Position numbers and translations under genes: made by a program. The notes under the pieces were generated by a model. That model saw only the letters and a program-made list of their open reading frames with translations, was not told the DNA's origin and did not search any database. This document shows positions 46,729 through 57,483 of a stretch of 64,000 nt of DNA, piece by piece. This stretch comes from Silene conica. Lineage: Eukaryota > Streptophyta > Magnoliopsida > Caryophyllales > Caryophyllaceae. Numbering within the stretch: position 1 is the first letter of the stretch; each line of letters starts with the position of its first letter. Location of the stretch: positions 38,322,790-38,386,789 of the forward strand of contig CM055314.2 of NCBI GenBank assembly GCA_029255685.2. Direction: 5' to 3'.

Positions 46729-47283
46729 TGTAACACCCCAAGAGTATGAGAGGAAAAGTTGACCCACATCGGTAGAATGTGAGGCTTGTGATATGTTTAT
46801 AATAGCTCCCACCCACCATTTAGTAACAAGGCCTTGTGCTTTTGGGCTTAAGTGAGGACAATTAACGGGCCCAAAAGTGCACACCCATCTTATTGGGTTT
46901 GTGTTACAACGGTGGCGGGTCGGGTTGTTACAAATGGTATCAGAGCGACCCTACGACCGTGTGGTGAGCCTGTGGTCGGGAGTACCCGGGTCACCAGCCT
47001 AGCGGGGGAGGATTCTGGCCCTGGTTGTGGTCAAGTTTGAGGCACAACGAGGACGTTGTGTTCTTTAAGTGGGGGAGTTTGTAACACCCCAAGAGTATGA
47101 GAGGAAAAGTTGTCCCACATCGGTAGAATGTGAGGCTTGTGATATGTTTATAATAGCTCCCACCCACCATTTAGTAACAAGGCCTTGTGCTTTTGGGCTT
47201 AAGTGAGGACAATTAACGGGCCCAAAAGTGCACACCCATCTTATTTGGTTTGTGTTACGACGGTGGCGGGTCGGGTTGTTACA
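46729..47283 (+). mobile_element. TRIM-A (terminal-repeat retrotransposon in miniature)
   Basis: Two 204-bp LTRs (46729-46932, 47080-47283; TGTAACACCCC ... GGGTTGTTACA) flank 147 bp with a tRNA-Met primer site (TGGTATCAGAGCGACC) and a polypurine tract (AAGTGGGGGAGTT). No coding capacity. The 5-bp flanks do not match (TGTCT / GACAA), so it may have recombined with another copy. Confidence 0.93.
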
Positions 47284-47883
47284 GACAACACGTATAAATC
47301 TCTTAAAGGAACACAGGGTATACTTTGTATTTTAGCCAGTTAATTCACGTTTATCAATAACGGTTGGCTTGCTATAAAATTTAACGTTATTGTCATACAG
47401 ATGGCGGTAATCAACTGGTCCCTAAGAGTCACACCTAAAGGATGGAATCTGAGAGATATGATTAGATGAAAATGTAATCATATTGATACCCTATATGACT
47501 AAACGATTAGTCAATGTAATGATGACATAATTATTTAATACTGATTAAATAATATTAGCTAAGACGAACTAAAATGTTAATTCGTAATTAAATATAAAAT
47601 GTTATATTTAATTATGTGTAATGAAATTATTTAATAAAGATTAAATGATTTAATTAAATATAAAAGGTTATATTTAATTCGTGGATTATAAATATAAGAT
47701 ATTGATAAGATACAACATTACACAAGAGAGAGCGATATAACCGATTCTATAAAGATAGAATTTCGGTCTGAGCAATTATTAAGTTGTTCAGTTGTTATGA
47801 AGTGCTGTAGGTAGAACCAAATACTGATTTGGGGAATCCTAGTTGATGTCTAATAGTAAGGTTGTTTGCAGCTATAAATAGGA

Positions 47884-48439
47884 TGTAACACCCCAAGAGT
47901 ATGAGAGAAAAGTTGTCCCACATCGGTAGAATGTGAGACTTGTGATATGTTTATAATAACTTTCACCCACCAATTAGTAACAAGGCCTTGTGCTTTTGGG
48001 CTTAAGCGAGGACAAATAATGGGCCCAAAGGCTTACCTCCCATCTTATTGGGGGTGTGTTATGACCGTGGTGGGTCGGGTTGTTACAAATGGTATCAGAG
48101 CGACCCTGCGACCGTGTGGTGAGCCTGTGGTCGGGAGTACCCGGGTCACACACCTAGCAGGGGGAGGATTCTGGCCCTGGTTGTGGTCAAGTTTGAGGCA
48201 CAACGAGGACGTTGTGTTCTTTAAGTGGGGGAGTTTGTAACACCCCAAGAGTATGAGAGAAAAGTTGTCCCACATCGGTAGAATGTGAGGCTTGTGATAT
48301 GTTTATAATAACTTTCACCCACCAATTAGTAACATGGCCTTGTGCTTTTGGGCTTAAGCGAGGACAAATAATGGGCCCAAAGACTTACCTCCCATCTTAT
48401 TGGGGGTGTGTTATGACCGTGGTGGGTCGGGTTGTTACA
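47884..48439 (+). mobile_element. TRIM-B
   Basis: 204-bp LTRs 47884-48087 and 48236-48439, primer site TGGTATCAGAGCGACC, polypurine AAGTGGGGGAGTT. Left flank TAGGA; right flank AAAAA. Confidence 0.93.
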
Positions 48440-48497
48440 AAAAAATACATGCAAGGGGATTCGAACCCACGATTACAAGGAGGATATTTAAGGAGGA
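48440..48497. other. 58-bp spacer between the inverted TRIMs
   Basis: Contains GGGGATTCGAACCC, like a tRNA T-arm, and the word AAGGAGGATAT repeated. It has no match elsewhere in the window by eye. Confidence 0.5.
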
Positions 48498-49051
48498 TAT
48501 AATAACCCGATCCACCACCGTCGTAACACAAACCCAATAAGATGGGTGTGCACTTTTGAGCCCGTTAATTGTCCTCACTTAAGCCCAAAAACACAAGGCC
48601 TTGTTACTAAATGGTGGGTGAAAGTTATTATAAACATATCACAAGCCTCACATTCTACCGATGTGGGACAACTTTTCTCTCATACTCTTGGGGTGTTACA
48701 AACTCCCCCACTTAAAGAACACAACGTCCTCGTTGTGCCTCAAATTTGACCTCAACCAGGGCCATAATCCTCCCCCGCTAGGTGTGTGACCCGGGTACTC
48801 CCGACCACAGGCTCATCACACGGTCGCAGGATCGCTCTGATACCATTTATAATAACCCGACCCACCACCGTCGTAACACAAACCCAATAAGATGGGTGTG
48901 CACTTTTGAGCCCGTTAATTGTCCTCACTTAAGCCTAAAAGCACAAGGCCTTGTTACTATTTGGTGGGTGAAAGTTATTATAAAGATATCACAAGCCTCG
49001 CATTCTACCGATGTGGGACAACTTTTTTTCTCATACTCTTGGGGTGTTACA
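48498..49051 (-). mobile_element. TRIM-C
   Basis: Inverted relative to TRIM-B: LTRs 48498-48700 and 48848-49051, primer site at ~48832-48845 (GCTCTGATACCA on the plus strand). Right flank TAGGA (49052-49056), the same 5 bp that lie left of TRIM-B; left flank GAGGA. Confidence 0.93.
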
Positions 49052-49390
49052 TAGGACATTCACTCTGCACTTAAAGCGGACGAGTTACACGACTACTTCC
49101 CTCATGTCCCTCTACTCTCTCTAGCTTTCATCTTACACAAAATTAAAAGTAATTTTGCAATTTCTAGCTCAGGAAAGGGTATTTCTCAGGATATCTTGGG
49201 TGCAACGATTAGGAGGATATCTGTTTTGATATCTGATCTTAGGCCTTTGCAAGGACAGAAGGTTAATTCTTGATCCCAATATTTGTATCTTGTTCTTCGT
49301 TTATGACTATAAATCATACATTATAAATTTGTTATAATCCTGCATATAAATAATTGGGAATATATACAGATATTTTCTCACACTTTAACA

Positions 49391-49706
49391 GTGCTCGTTT
49401 TTCTTCCTCGAATTACCTCAACGGATTGTGTTAATTCCCTTCAAAACCTGTAAAAACGATATATATGCGCCAAAAACTTGCGCAATATCCCAGAGTACCA
49501 AGTCTAAGTCTTAAAAACTAAACAACAAAGCAAAATGTGTCTAAGTCTAAAAACAACCAAACAACACAAAGTCTTAAAAAACAGTAAAAAGTTTTGAAAA
49601 ACGAGTAACAAGGAGGAGTTATCCGCGAAGGATACGAAAATTCTTCGACCACGGCTTCTGACTACAGGCGACTCCTTCAGCAGTACTGATTTGGTTGGAT
49701 GGGCTC
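49391..49706 (-). other. 3' relic of an older Athila-like element (relic 3)
   Basis: Minus strand resembles the end of the gag-protease ORF at 53200-53260 (shared QKPWS..FRI motif region) and its downstream non-coding part (49450-49600 against 53030-53190). It is the left flank of the young element at 49707 and belongs to the same relic as 57755-58097 and 61165-61411. Confidence 0.55.
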
Positions 49707-50208
49707 TGATGCCCGTCGTTGAGGGTACCAAAGATAAAATTTATAATTCCTAACTTTAACAATAGATAGTGAAAGTCAGGGTCGAACCACAAAAATAAAA
49801 CAAGAAAATAAAGATGAGAATAAAATATAGTAAAAAGGGATGCTAGGATGTTTGGGTAATAAATAGCTAAGGTAAAATAAATCCTAAGGTCAACATGTAT
49901 TGCAGTCGCGTAAGGGGGTGTAACATATCTTTTTAGGTCTATGCTACCTAATAGCTCCTTTCGGCCTATGCTATTAGTTCCTAGGTCTCACAATTATTGG
50001 GTGTCAACAATAAGGGTGATTCCTAAATTCCAGGTCACATACCTTTCAGCCTTGAGTAACCTATCCGTCTTAAGGTGTAAACCAATGCCCTTCCCGTATC
50101 TTTCAATCTTGGGTAGGTCATTACTAACATCCTACAAGTCTCCTTATGGTCTCATTGCTGGATATTATAATTGACAAGAAAAGACGAAATAAGAATACAT
50201 ACGCGAGT

Positions 50209-50282
50209 GGTCGACCGACCACCTACTCCAGTCGGCCGACCACGGCCTCGGTCGACCGACCAGCTATTCCGGTCGGCCGACC
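50209..50282. repeat. Two 33-bp paired-core cassettes
   Basis: 50209-50241 and 50250-50282, core starts 21 bp apart in each. Confidence 0.92.
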
Positions 50283-50769
50283 GTGGTCCTGCTACAGGTC
50301 GGTCTTTCGAATTTTATCTACCTACGCATATTTATCCCCTACATCCTAACATATGAAAATTAGCTACTCATGATTGTTAAGACGATTATAAAATTGGGAA
50401 TAAACATGGAGAACATAGTAAATAATCTAAGCATGCAAGACTCAATAAAGCATGGGATTCTAACTTAACAATTGTAATAAAAACAAGAACGATAATAAAG
50501 CAAGATTAAAAGAGTAATTACCACAATTTGGAATTAGGGCAGAAAGAAACTAACTTTATTGATGAATGCTTGGGAACTATTGAAAGATTACAAAACTAAA
50601 GCTTGAAATAAAACTAAGTATGATAAAACTTGATACTAGATGATTCGATGCAAAACTTGATAATAAACCCTAGCTACAAGATTAGCTTATATAGGGTAAG
50701 AGATTAGAGTTTCCTAAAGACTCTAATTCTAATTTAATTCCGAAAAAGAATCGTATGGGCTTCTGTTGT

Positions 50770-50902
50770 GGTCGGTCGACCTACTATATGGGTCGGTCGA
50801 CCGTTTCTTGCTGGGCTTCTTTTATTTCCGGCATTCCTTGAAATTTGGGCTTCATTAAAATTCAGGACTGGTCGGCCGACCCGTTTAGGTGGTCGGTCGA
50901 CC
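50770..50902. repeat. Two 33-bp paired-core cassettes
   Basis: 50770-50802 and 50870-50902, core starts 21 bp apart; the cassettes are 100 bp apart, as at 2166/2266. Confidence 0.92.
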
Positions 50903-51846
50903 GCTTCTGTACGGAAATCTTCGGATTTCTCTTGTTTTGACTTTTGGCACTTGACTTTTGACTCCAGTTGACTTTCCATTAATTCCCTAATTAAGCAAAA
51001 GACTTGAGGATATGGATTTGGTGCTAAATTGCTTCTTTTCCGCATAAATCTGCAAAAGTGCATAAAAATACGAAAGTACACGATTTGTGGGAAATAAAGG
51101 CTAAAACATAGTAAATGAGCGACCAAATACGTGTAAAAATAGATGTAAAACATCATAAAATAGACACGTATCAAATTCCCCAAACCAAACCCTTGCTTGC
51201 CCTCAAGCAGGAAATAGACTCGATCCTAACTAATGGAACGATTTCAATCTCAGAGCGAAATTTACATGTAAGCCTATACCAATGCCAAGTACAAAATGAG
51301 AAAGTGTTTAAATCATGCAAACGAGTTATAGTGTCGTCAAACTTGCAACACTAGAGACTATAGAGACTTTATACTATGGACTCTCGCGGTACGCTCGAGA
51401 CACTCATGAAGCAAAGGGTGAGTATAAGTAAAAGATAGAAAGAAGTAATTTTGTAGAGACACTCACCTAACTGCGACCCATGAAAACATGCCTGCAATCT
51501 AACATGAACAAGAATTCTAAAACTTTGTATAACAATCTCATTTAAATGGCCTAGATATACGCAATTGGGGCAATGAAAGATATGTGAGGTAAAAGGTAAA
51601 AAGTGGTTAAGATGTTTTTGGGTATGTGGGGTTAGTAGCCAAGCTAGTAAAACCGTTTCCCAACAACATAATTCACAAAAAATTTTTTTTTTTTTGATAT
51701 TAAGAAAGTGCTCCTTTTGTAGCACAACTCTCACATTAAATATAAGAAAGGACTCCCCAAATATTTTTGAATGGGGTACGGGAGTGATAACACATAAAAG
51801 AAAGGGATTTTTTGGAACGAATTTTTTTTTTCTGATGATGTCAGGT

Positions 51847-51879
51847 GGTCGGCCGACCCATTAAGGCGGTCGGTCGACT
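51847..51879. repeat. 33-bp paired-core cassette
   Basis: GGTCGGCCGACC and GGTCGGTCGACT, starts 21 bp apart. Confidence 0.9.
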
Positions 51880-52886
51880 GGTTCTGTATTTTCCGGATTT
51901 TTTTTTTTCGTTTTTCTTCTTTCTTTTTCTGAATTTTTCATGTTCTTTTTCTTTTCTTTCTTTTCTTTCTCTTTTTGCTCATGATAGCATACAAACCAAG
52001 ATGCCTCAAAAAATAAACCAAAGACCACAAATACTAGCTTGGAAGGGTAGGCTAAGTATGGGATGTAGTTTTGGGGGAATAAAAAGGCAATTCTGGCTAT
52101 GTAAGGCTTATGGGTAAATATGAGAAAAGGGATCCCAAATGCACGTATCAAGACTCACAAAACGAGAAAGTAAAACAAGTATATAGCAATTCAAGTTCAT
52201 GTTTATGCATATTGATGTAACATGTTCCAAGGGGAGTACTACTCACATCCTAGACAACTAGTTTAAGAATGAAACCAGGAAATAAGCTCTAAACCTTAGA
52301 ATGTATAGTAGGTTGCCAAGGTATAAGTCAAGTCTCAAGATATGCAAGTTGACAAAAACTCGTAGATATGCGAAAGACTCTCATACTAAAACAAGTTGAC
52401 AAGGCAAGGTAAAGGCATAAACATGTAAGTTAGCTAAATCATCCTTGAAATACTTTCGTTCCGACTCGACCTATATGCTAAAATAAACGTGCATTTTTTT
52501 GGAATTTTTTTTTTTTTTTTTTTAAATTTTTTTTTGGATTTTTGTATATGTAAGGAAAATAAAGAAAAGAACGATGCAAGACAGAAATGCAATAAACGTG
52601 TGACGAAATGCAATGCATGTGACACTAAACCATTCCCCAAACCAACCCGCACAATGTCCCCATTGTGCATTAGCCTAAGTAAAGGTTTCAGAAAATTAAA
52701 GAAAAGATGCGAAAATAAAAGCTAAGAAAAAACTGGAAAGAACTCACTGGATTTTGAAGCGCATGAGAAAAACCTCCCCAAACCAGCGTAAGCTGAGAGG
52801 TTTTGGTGGCTAGCAGTGCCACTCAAGTAACCAAGTCAATTTCGCGATTTCCAAGGAAGAGAAACGAGAGACCGCAGCGGACAGCA

Positions 52887-52991
52887 GGTCGATCGACTGA
52901 TGTAACAGGTCGACCGACCTCCTGTGAACCACAGAAAATTTAGCGATACAGCGTCTCTGGTCGACCGACCGATGTTTCTGGTCGGTCGACC
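52887..52991. repeat. Two 33-bp paired-core cassettes
   Basis: 52887-52919 and 52959-52991, starts 21 bp apart in each, 72 bp between cassettes. The second is a perfect inverted pair. Confidence 0.92.
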
Positions 52992-53199
52992 CTCTGCGTC
53001 CTGGAGGTCTTCGTTTCTTCGTAAACCCTGAAAAAGCAAGAAAATATGTGCGCCCAACAATGCGCGAGATGCCCGGAACGATTCTTAAAGTTTTAACTAC
53101 TCAAACATAAAGGAAAGGATCTAAAACTACTAGCAGACAAAATTAAAAAGTCTCACACATCATAAAATAAATTGTCTTAAAACTGCAACTTAAAAACAA

Positions 53200-56070
53200 C
53201 TATCCGCTAAAGATGCGGAAGATATCCGACCACGGCTTCTGACGACATGCCGTAGTCTCCACGGTTTTTGCTTTAGTAGCAAAACACATCTTCTTTCCGC
53301 CGTCGCAAAGTATTTGCGACGGTCTCTCTTCTTGAGCTTGCCTCCTCTTTTTTTTCTCCTCCCGATCCACGACGTCTGGATCCTCATCCTCTTCATAGCT
53401 TAAGCATCCCATTCCTCCTCTCTGGACGATGGCTTCCTTCACTTTGGGTTTCCCAAAACCAGTTCCTGCAATAGTCATAATAGAGGTGTCCTCCCTATTG
53501 CTCCCAATCTGGGGCGGAGGTGTAAAAACAGATACAGGAACAGGTAGTAAAGGTGGAGAAGTAGTGATGACCTCATACTTTTTCTTAGAAGTGATAGCAT
53601 TACATGTGATGGGGGTCATAGCGTCCTTCTTCCTATAGGATAGTCCATAGATAATAGAATGCTTGCCTACTTTGAAGGTTAGAGTCCCAGTACCTACATC
53701 TATAATGGCACCCGCAGTGTGAAGAAAGGGTCTTCCTAGAATTATAGGTATATGGGCATCCTCTGGGATGTCCAAAACTACAAAGTCGACTGGGAAGAAG
53801 AACCTGTCGATACGGACAGGGATGTTTTCTAACACCCCTACAGGTTCCATAGATGTGCGATCAGCCATCTGGACTGTCATACTGGTCACTGCAAATTCGG
53901 TCATTCCTAGTTTTAAGGCAACGCTTAGGGGCATGACACTTATACTAGCACCTAAGTCGCATAGAGCCTTCTTAACTGGGAAGGTTCCTATATTACAGGG
54001 GACAGAAAAACTACCAGGGTCTTCTAGTTTATGAGGGGCAATGACATGCGTTAAATAACTGGATGACTCTTCAGTGAGGGCTACCGACTCAACCTTTTCT
54101 AGAGACCTCTTTCGTGACAAAAGTTGTCTCATGAATTTAAGATATGAAGGAACCTGTTGAACTAATTCTAAAAATGGGACTTGAACATTCAATGAACGAA
54201 TCACATCTTTAAATTTGTCAAAAGATACCTGATCCTTTGAAGGCACGAGTCTCTCTGGAAAAGGAGCAGCTGAGGATTCCGTATTTGCAGCCCTTTTTAA
54301 AAACCTGGGGGTCTTGTCACCCCTGAAAAGGAAATCCCGCAAGTTATTCGGCAAATCTGGACGAAAGGGAACTTCAGGTTCTGCTTCAATGGTCGGTCGA
54401 CCAGAATCTTCGGTCGGTCGACCAGTCTCCTGTTCAGGCAAGATTTCTGGATCCTGATCTGCGGTCGGTCGACCAGATTTTTCGGTCGGTCGACCGCCTT
54501 CGCTGCTACTCGCCTGTTTTTCTTTCTCAGCCCCTACTTTAGCTCCACTTCGCAGGGTTACGACGTTTAGAGTCTCTTTCTTCTGGTCTGGTTTGGTCGG
54601 AAGTTGACCCGGAGCCCTAGTATCATTCTTGCTCGCGATCTGAGCAATCTGGAACTCTAACATCTTCATCCCTGCCTCTCTAGCCTGTGACTCCTTCTGA
54701 ACCAACCCGATAAGATTTTGGATAAGAGCATCTGTGTTGGGTGGTGGATTAGAAGGTGGTTGAGGGTTGAAAGGTGGTCTTTGGAAGTTTTGTTTATGTG
54801 GGGGTACATAAGTGGAATTTTGCTGAGGTTGCATGTGTTGTGGGTTTTGAAAATTCTGGCTTGTCCACCTTAAGTTGGGATGGACATTGTTATTATTTGG
54901 GTCATAGAAATTGTTCCCACGATAATGCTGAAAAGCGGCACATGTTTCATTAGATGAAGTACAGAACTTTGACACATGCCCTTCTCCACCGCACCTTTCA
55001 CAAGCAAAGGGTCCGTCCTGGACGGCGTTCACTTGGTAAATTCCTCCCTTGCTTCCACTCCCTAGATCGAGCTTTCCTGCAGCCTCAAATTTTTCTAACT
55101 TGGCAGTCAAGGCCTCAATTGCTGACAGGTTGTACTCGTTTTTCCTCTGATTTCCTCTGGAAGTACCATGCTCAGCACGGTGCACAGCAACATCTTCTAT
55201 TAACTTGAGACCCTTAGTCTCTCTTGAATTATCTTGGAATCTCCCATTAGCTGCAGCATCTAAATAGGCCCTGTTGTCATCATAGAGGCCATTGTAGAAC
55301 TGGTTGCAAAGAAACCATTGTTCGAATCCGTGATGTGGTATGGATCGAACAAGTCTCTTGAACCTGTCCCATGCCTCGCTAAAGTCTTCATTGGGACCTT
55401 GCTTGAAATTAGTAATCTGCGCCCTCAGAGCATTAGTCTTTGATGCAGAATAGTATTTCCTATAGAATGCTAAGGCCAAGGTGTTCCAATCTGTGACTCC
55501 CGCAGCAGTGCGGTCAAGATCTCTGTACCACTCTCTCGCAGAGTCCCTAAGGGAGAAGATAAACATGGTCTGTTTAATCTGGTCCTGCGTTACTCCTTCT
55601 GGGGGTGCTATAGAGCATATGTAATCTGTGAAGATTTCAATATGCTTAGCAGCATCCTCATTGGCCGAGCCTCCAAATTGGTTTCTTTCAACCATAGTAA
55701 TATAGGCAGGCTTGGCCTCGAATGGCTTCCCAGTACCTGCAGGTAACGTGAACCCTTTGTATAGGTCCTTTGCCTGAGGCATGGAGTGACTGGCAATAGT
55801 AGCTTCCTCTGTCATGTTCTCTTCTTCTTTAGGAAAAACTGGAAAGTAGGTAAAAGATGGTGTTTTTGGTGAAGGTGGATTGATGGGTGAATTTGGTTGC
55901 GAAGGTGGTGTTTTTGGTGAAGATGGTGCTAATTCGAATAAGCCTTCTTGAAATAAGGAAGATGGTGAGCCTCCTTCCTGATTTGCTAGAAGTTGCTTTC
56001 TTCTTTCTCTAAGAGTCCTCTCAATTTCGGGGTCAAGTGGTAGGAGTTCTCCTTGAACTGACCTGCGCAT
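53200..56070 (-). CDS. Gag-protease polyprotein of the young Athila-like element
   Basis: Single open frame of 956 codons. Gag domain around residues 100-270 (MVERNQFGGSANEDAAKHIE, FSLRDSAREWYRDL), zinc knuckle CERCGGEGHVSKFC near residues 355-368, a proline/glutamine-rich linker, two in-frame cassettes coding GRPT-x3-GRPT (about residues 525-536 and 549-560), and an Athila-type aspartic protease with ALCDLGASISVMPLS near residue 700 and IILGRPFLHTAG. It ends QKPWSDIFRIFSG; no RT follows. Gag packages RNA and the protease matures it. The start at 56070 gives MRRSVQGELLPLDPEIERT; an upstream frame starting MTPVFIVF lies at 56171. Listed as a fossil that looks whole. Confidence 0.92.
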   Translation of the reverse strand: MRRSVQGELLPLDPEIERTLRERRKQLLANQEGGSPSSLFQEGLFELAPSSPKTPPSQPNSPINPPSPKTPSFTYFPVFPKEEENMTEEATIASHSMPQAKDLYKGFTLPAGTGKPFEAKPAYITMVERNQFGGSANEDAAKHIEIFTDYICSIAPPEGVTQDQIKQTMFIFSLRDSAREWYRDLDRTAAGVTDWNTLALAFYRKYYSASKTNALRAQITNFKQGPNEDFSEAWDRFKRLVRSIPHHGFEQWFLCNQFYNGLYDDNRAYLDAAANGRFQDNSRETKGLKLIEDVAVHRAEHGTSRGNQRKNEYNLSAIEALTAKLEKFEAAGKLDLGSGSKGGIYQVNAVQDGPFACERCGGEGHVSKFCTSSNETCAAFQHYRGNNFYDPNNNNVHPNLRWTSQNFQNPQHMQPQQNSTYVPPHKQNFQRPPFNPQPPSNPPPNTDALIQNLIGLVQKESQAREAGMKMLEFQIAQIASKNDTRAPGQLPTKPDQKKETLNVVTLRSGAKVGAEKEKQASSSEGGRPTEKSGRPTADQDPEILPEQETGRPTEDSGRPTIEAEPEVPFRPDLPNNLRDFLFRGDKTPRFLKRAANTESSAAPFPERLVPSKDQVSFDKFKDVIRSLNVQVPFLELVQQVPSYLKFMRQLLSRKRSLEKVESVALTEESSSYLTHVIAPHKLEDPGSFSVPCNIGTFPVKKALCDLGASISVMPLSVALKLGMTEFAVTSMTVQMADRTSMEPVGVLENIPVRIDRFFFPVDFVVLDIPEDAHIPIILGRPFLHTAGAIIDVGTGTLTFKVGKHSIIYGLSYRKKDAMTPITCNAITSKKKYEVITTSPPLLPVPVSVFTPPPQIGSNREDTSIMTIAGTGFGKPKVKEAIVQRGGMGCLSYEEDEDPDVVDREEKKKRRQAQEERPSQILCDGGKKMCFATKAKTVETTACRQKPWSDIFRIFSG
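54391..54495. repeat. Two 33-bp paired-core cassettes inside the ORF
   Basis: 54391-54423 and 54463-54495, starts 21 bp apart, 72 bp between cassettes. On the minus strand each core reads Gly-Arg-Pro-Thr in frame. Confidence 0.95.
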
Positions 56071-56169
56071 AAGATGGAAACTACAAGAAAAAAGTGAGAA
56101 GGTTTAAGGAACAAAAAGTTCCTTAAACAAAAAGGGAAACAAAAACAAAAAACAATAAACACTGGCGTC

Positions 56170-56193
56170 ACCTCCCCGGCAACGGCGCCAAAA
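56170..56193 (-). other. Primer binding site, tRNA-Asp type
   Basis: The minus strand reads TTTTGGCGCCGTTGCCGGGG directly inside the 5' LTR, as in Athila/Tat elements. Confidence 0.88.
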
Positions 56194-56789
56194 TTTGATG
56201 CCCGTCGTTGAGGGTACCAAAGATAAAATTTATAATTCCTAACTTTAACAATAGATAGTGAAAGTCAGGGTCGAACCACAAGGAGGTGGGGAATGTTTAT
56301 TGTTTGGTGTCAATGTTTTAAGGTAACAAATTGGGGGTTTGATTGTTGATTTCTAAGTCTAAAGCAAAGACAAAAATAAAACAAGAAAATAAAGATGAGA
56401 ATAAAATATAGTAAAAAGGGATGCTAGGATGTTTGGGTAATAAATAGCTAAGGTAAAATAAATCCTAAGGTCAACATGTATTGCAGTCGCGTAAGGGGGT
56501 GTAACATATCTTTTTAGGTCTATGCTACCTAATAGCTCCTTTCGGCCTATGCTATTAGTTCCTAGGTCTCACAATTATTGGGTGTCAACAATAAGGGTGA
56601 TTCCTAAATTCCAGGTCACATACCTTTCAGCCTTGAGTAACCTATCCGTCTTAAGGTGTAAACCAATGCCCTTCCCGTATCTTTCAATCTTGGGTAGGTC
56701 ATTACTAACATCCTACAAGTCTCCTTATGGTCTCATTGCAGGATATTATAATTGACAAGAAAAGACGAAATAAGAATACATACGCGAGT

Positions 56790-56863
56790 GGTCGACCGAC
56801 CAGCTACTCCAGTCGGCCGACCACGGCCTCGGTCGACCGACCAGCTATTCCGGTCGGCCGACC
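56790..56863. repeat. Two 33-bp paired-core cassettes
   Basis: 56790-56822 and 56831-56863, starts 21 bp apart in each. Confidence 0.92.
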
Positions 56864-57350
56864 GTGGTCCTGCTACAGGTCGGTCTTTCGAATTTTATCT
56901 ACCTACGCATATTTATCCCCTACATCCTAACATATGAAAATTAGCTACTCATGATTGTTAAGACGATTATAAAATTGGGAATAAACATGGAGAACATAGT
57001 AAATAATCTAAGCATGCAAGACTCAATAAAGCATGGGATTCTAACTTAACAATTGTAATAAAAACAAGAACGATAATAAAGCAAGATTAAAAGAGTAATT
57101 ACCACAATTTGGAATTAGGGCAGAAAGAAACTAACTTTATTGATGAATGCTTGGGAACTATTGAAAGATTACAAAACTAAAGCTTGAAATAAAACTAAGT
57201 ATGATAAAACTTGATACTAGATGATTCGATGCAAAACTTGATAATAAACCCTAGCTACAAGATTAGCTTATATAGGGTAAGAGATTAGAGTTTCCTAAAG
57301 ACTCTAATTCTAATTTAATTCCGAAAAAGAATCGTATGGGCTTCTGTTGT

Positions 57351-57483
57351 GGTCGGTCGACCTACTATATGGGTCGGTCGACCGTTTCTTGCTGGGCTTC
57401 TTTTATTTCCGGCATTCCTTGAAATTTGGGCTTCATTAAAATTCAGGACTGGTCGGCCGACCCGTTTAGGTGGTCGGTCGACC
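57351..57483. repeat. Two 33-bp paired-core cassettes
   Basis: 57351-57383 and 57451-57483, starts 21 bp apart, 100 bp between cassettes. Confidence 0.92.

Larger units (their letters stand above)
47284..49390 (+). mobile_element. Diverged Copia LTR relic, split by TRIM-B and TRIM-C
   Basis: 47284-47878 is alignable, with many differences, to the reverse complement of the Copia-A LTR (shared TTTATCAATAACGGTTGGCT and GTCATACAGATGGCGGT). After the TRIMs it goes on from 49057. The start is replaced by TRIM-A. The right limit is not exact, and no primer site or internal Copia sequence is seen, so solo LTR or fragment. Confidence 0.65.
49707..51173 (-). repeat. 3' LTR of the young Athila-like element
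   Basis: 1467 bp. Minus strand starts TGATACGTGTC. Holds four cassettes. Confidence 0.94.
51174..53199 (-). other. Non-coding 3' internal region of the young Athila-like element
   Basis: 2 kb where pol would be expected. Polypurine tract next to the 3' LTR (minus GGGTTTGGTTTGGGGAATT), several long A or T runs (51677-51695, 51893-51910, 52497-52535) and three cassettes. No protein motif recognised. Confidence 0.75.

Noticed and set aside
48450-48480. tRNA gene from GGGGATTCGAACCC in the TRIM spacer
   Set aside because: Only a T-arm-like word in a 58-bp spacer; no acceptor, D or anticodon arm.
50734-51183. Open frames through the LTR cassettes (for example 50734-51183 and 8878-9087)
   Set aside because: The GRPT/STDRP-like peptides come from the cassette DNA in any frame that lacks stops; they are in LTRs, not ORFs.
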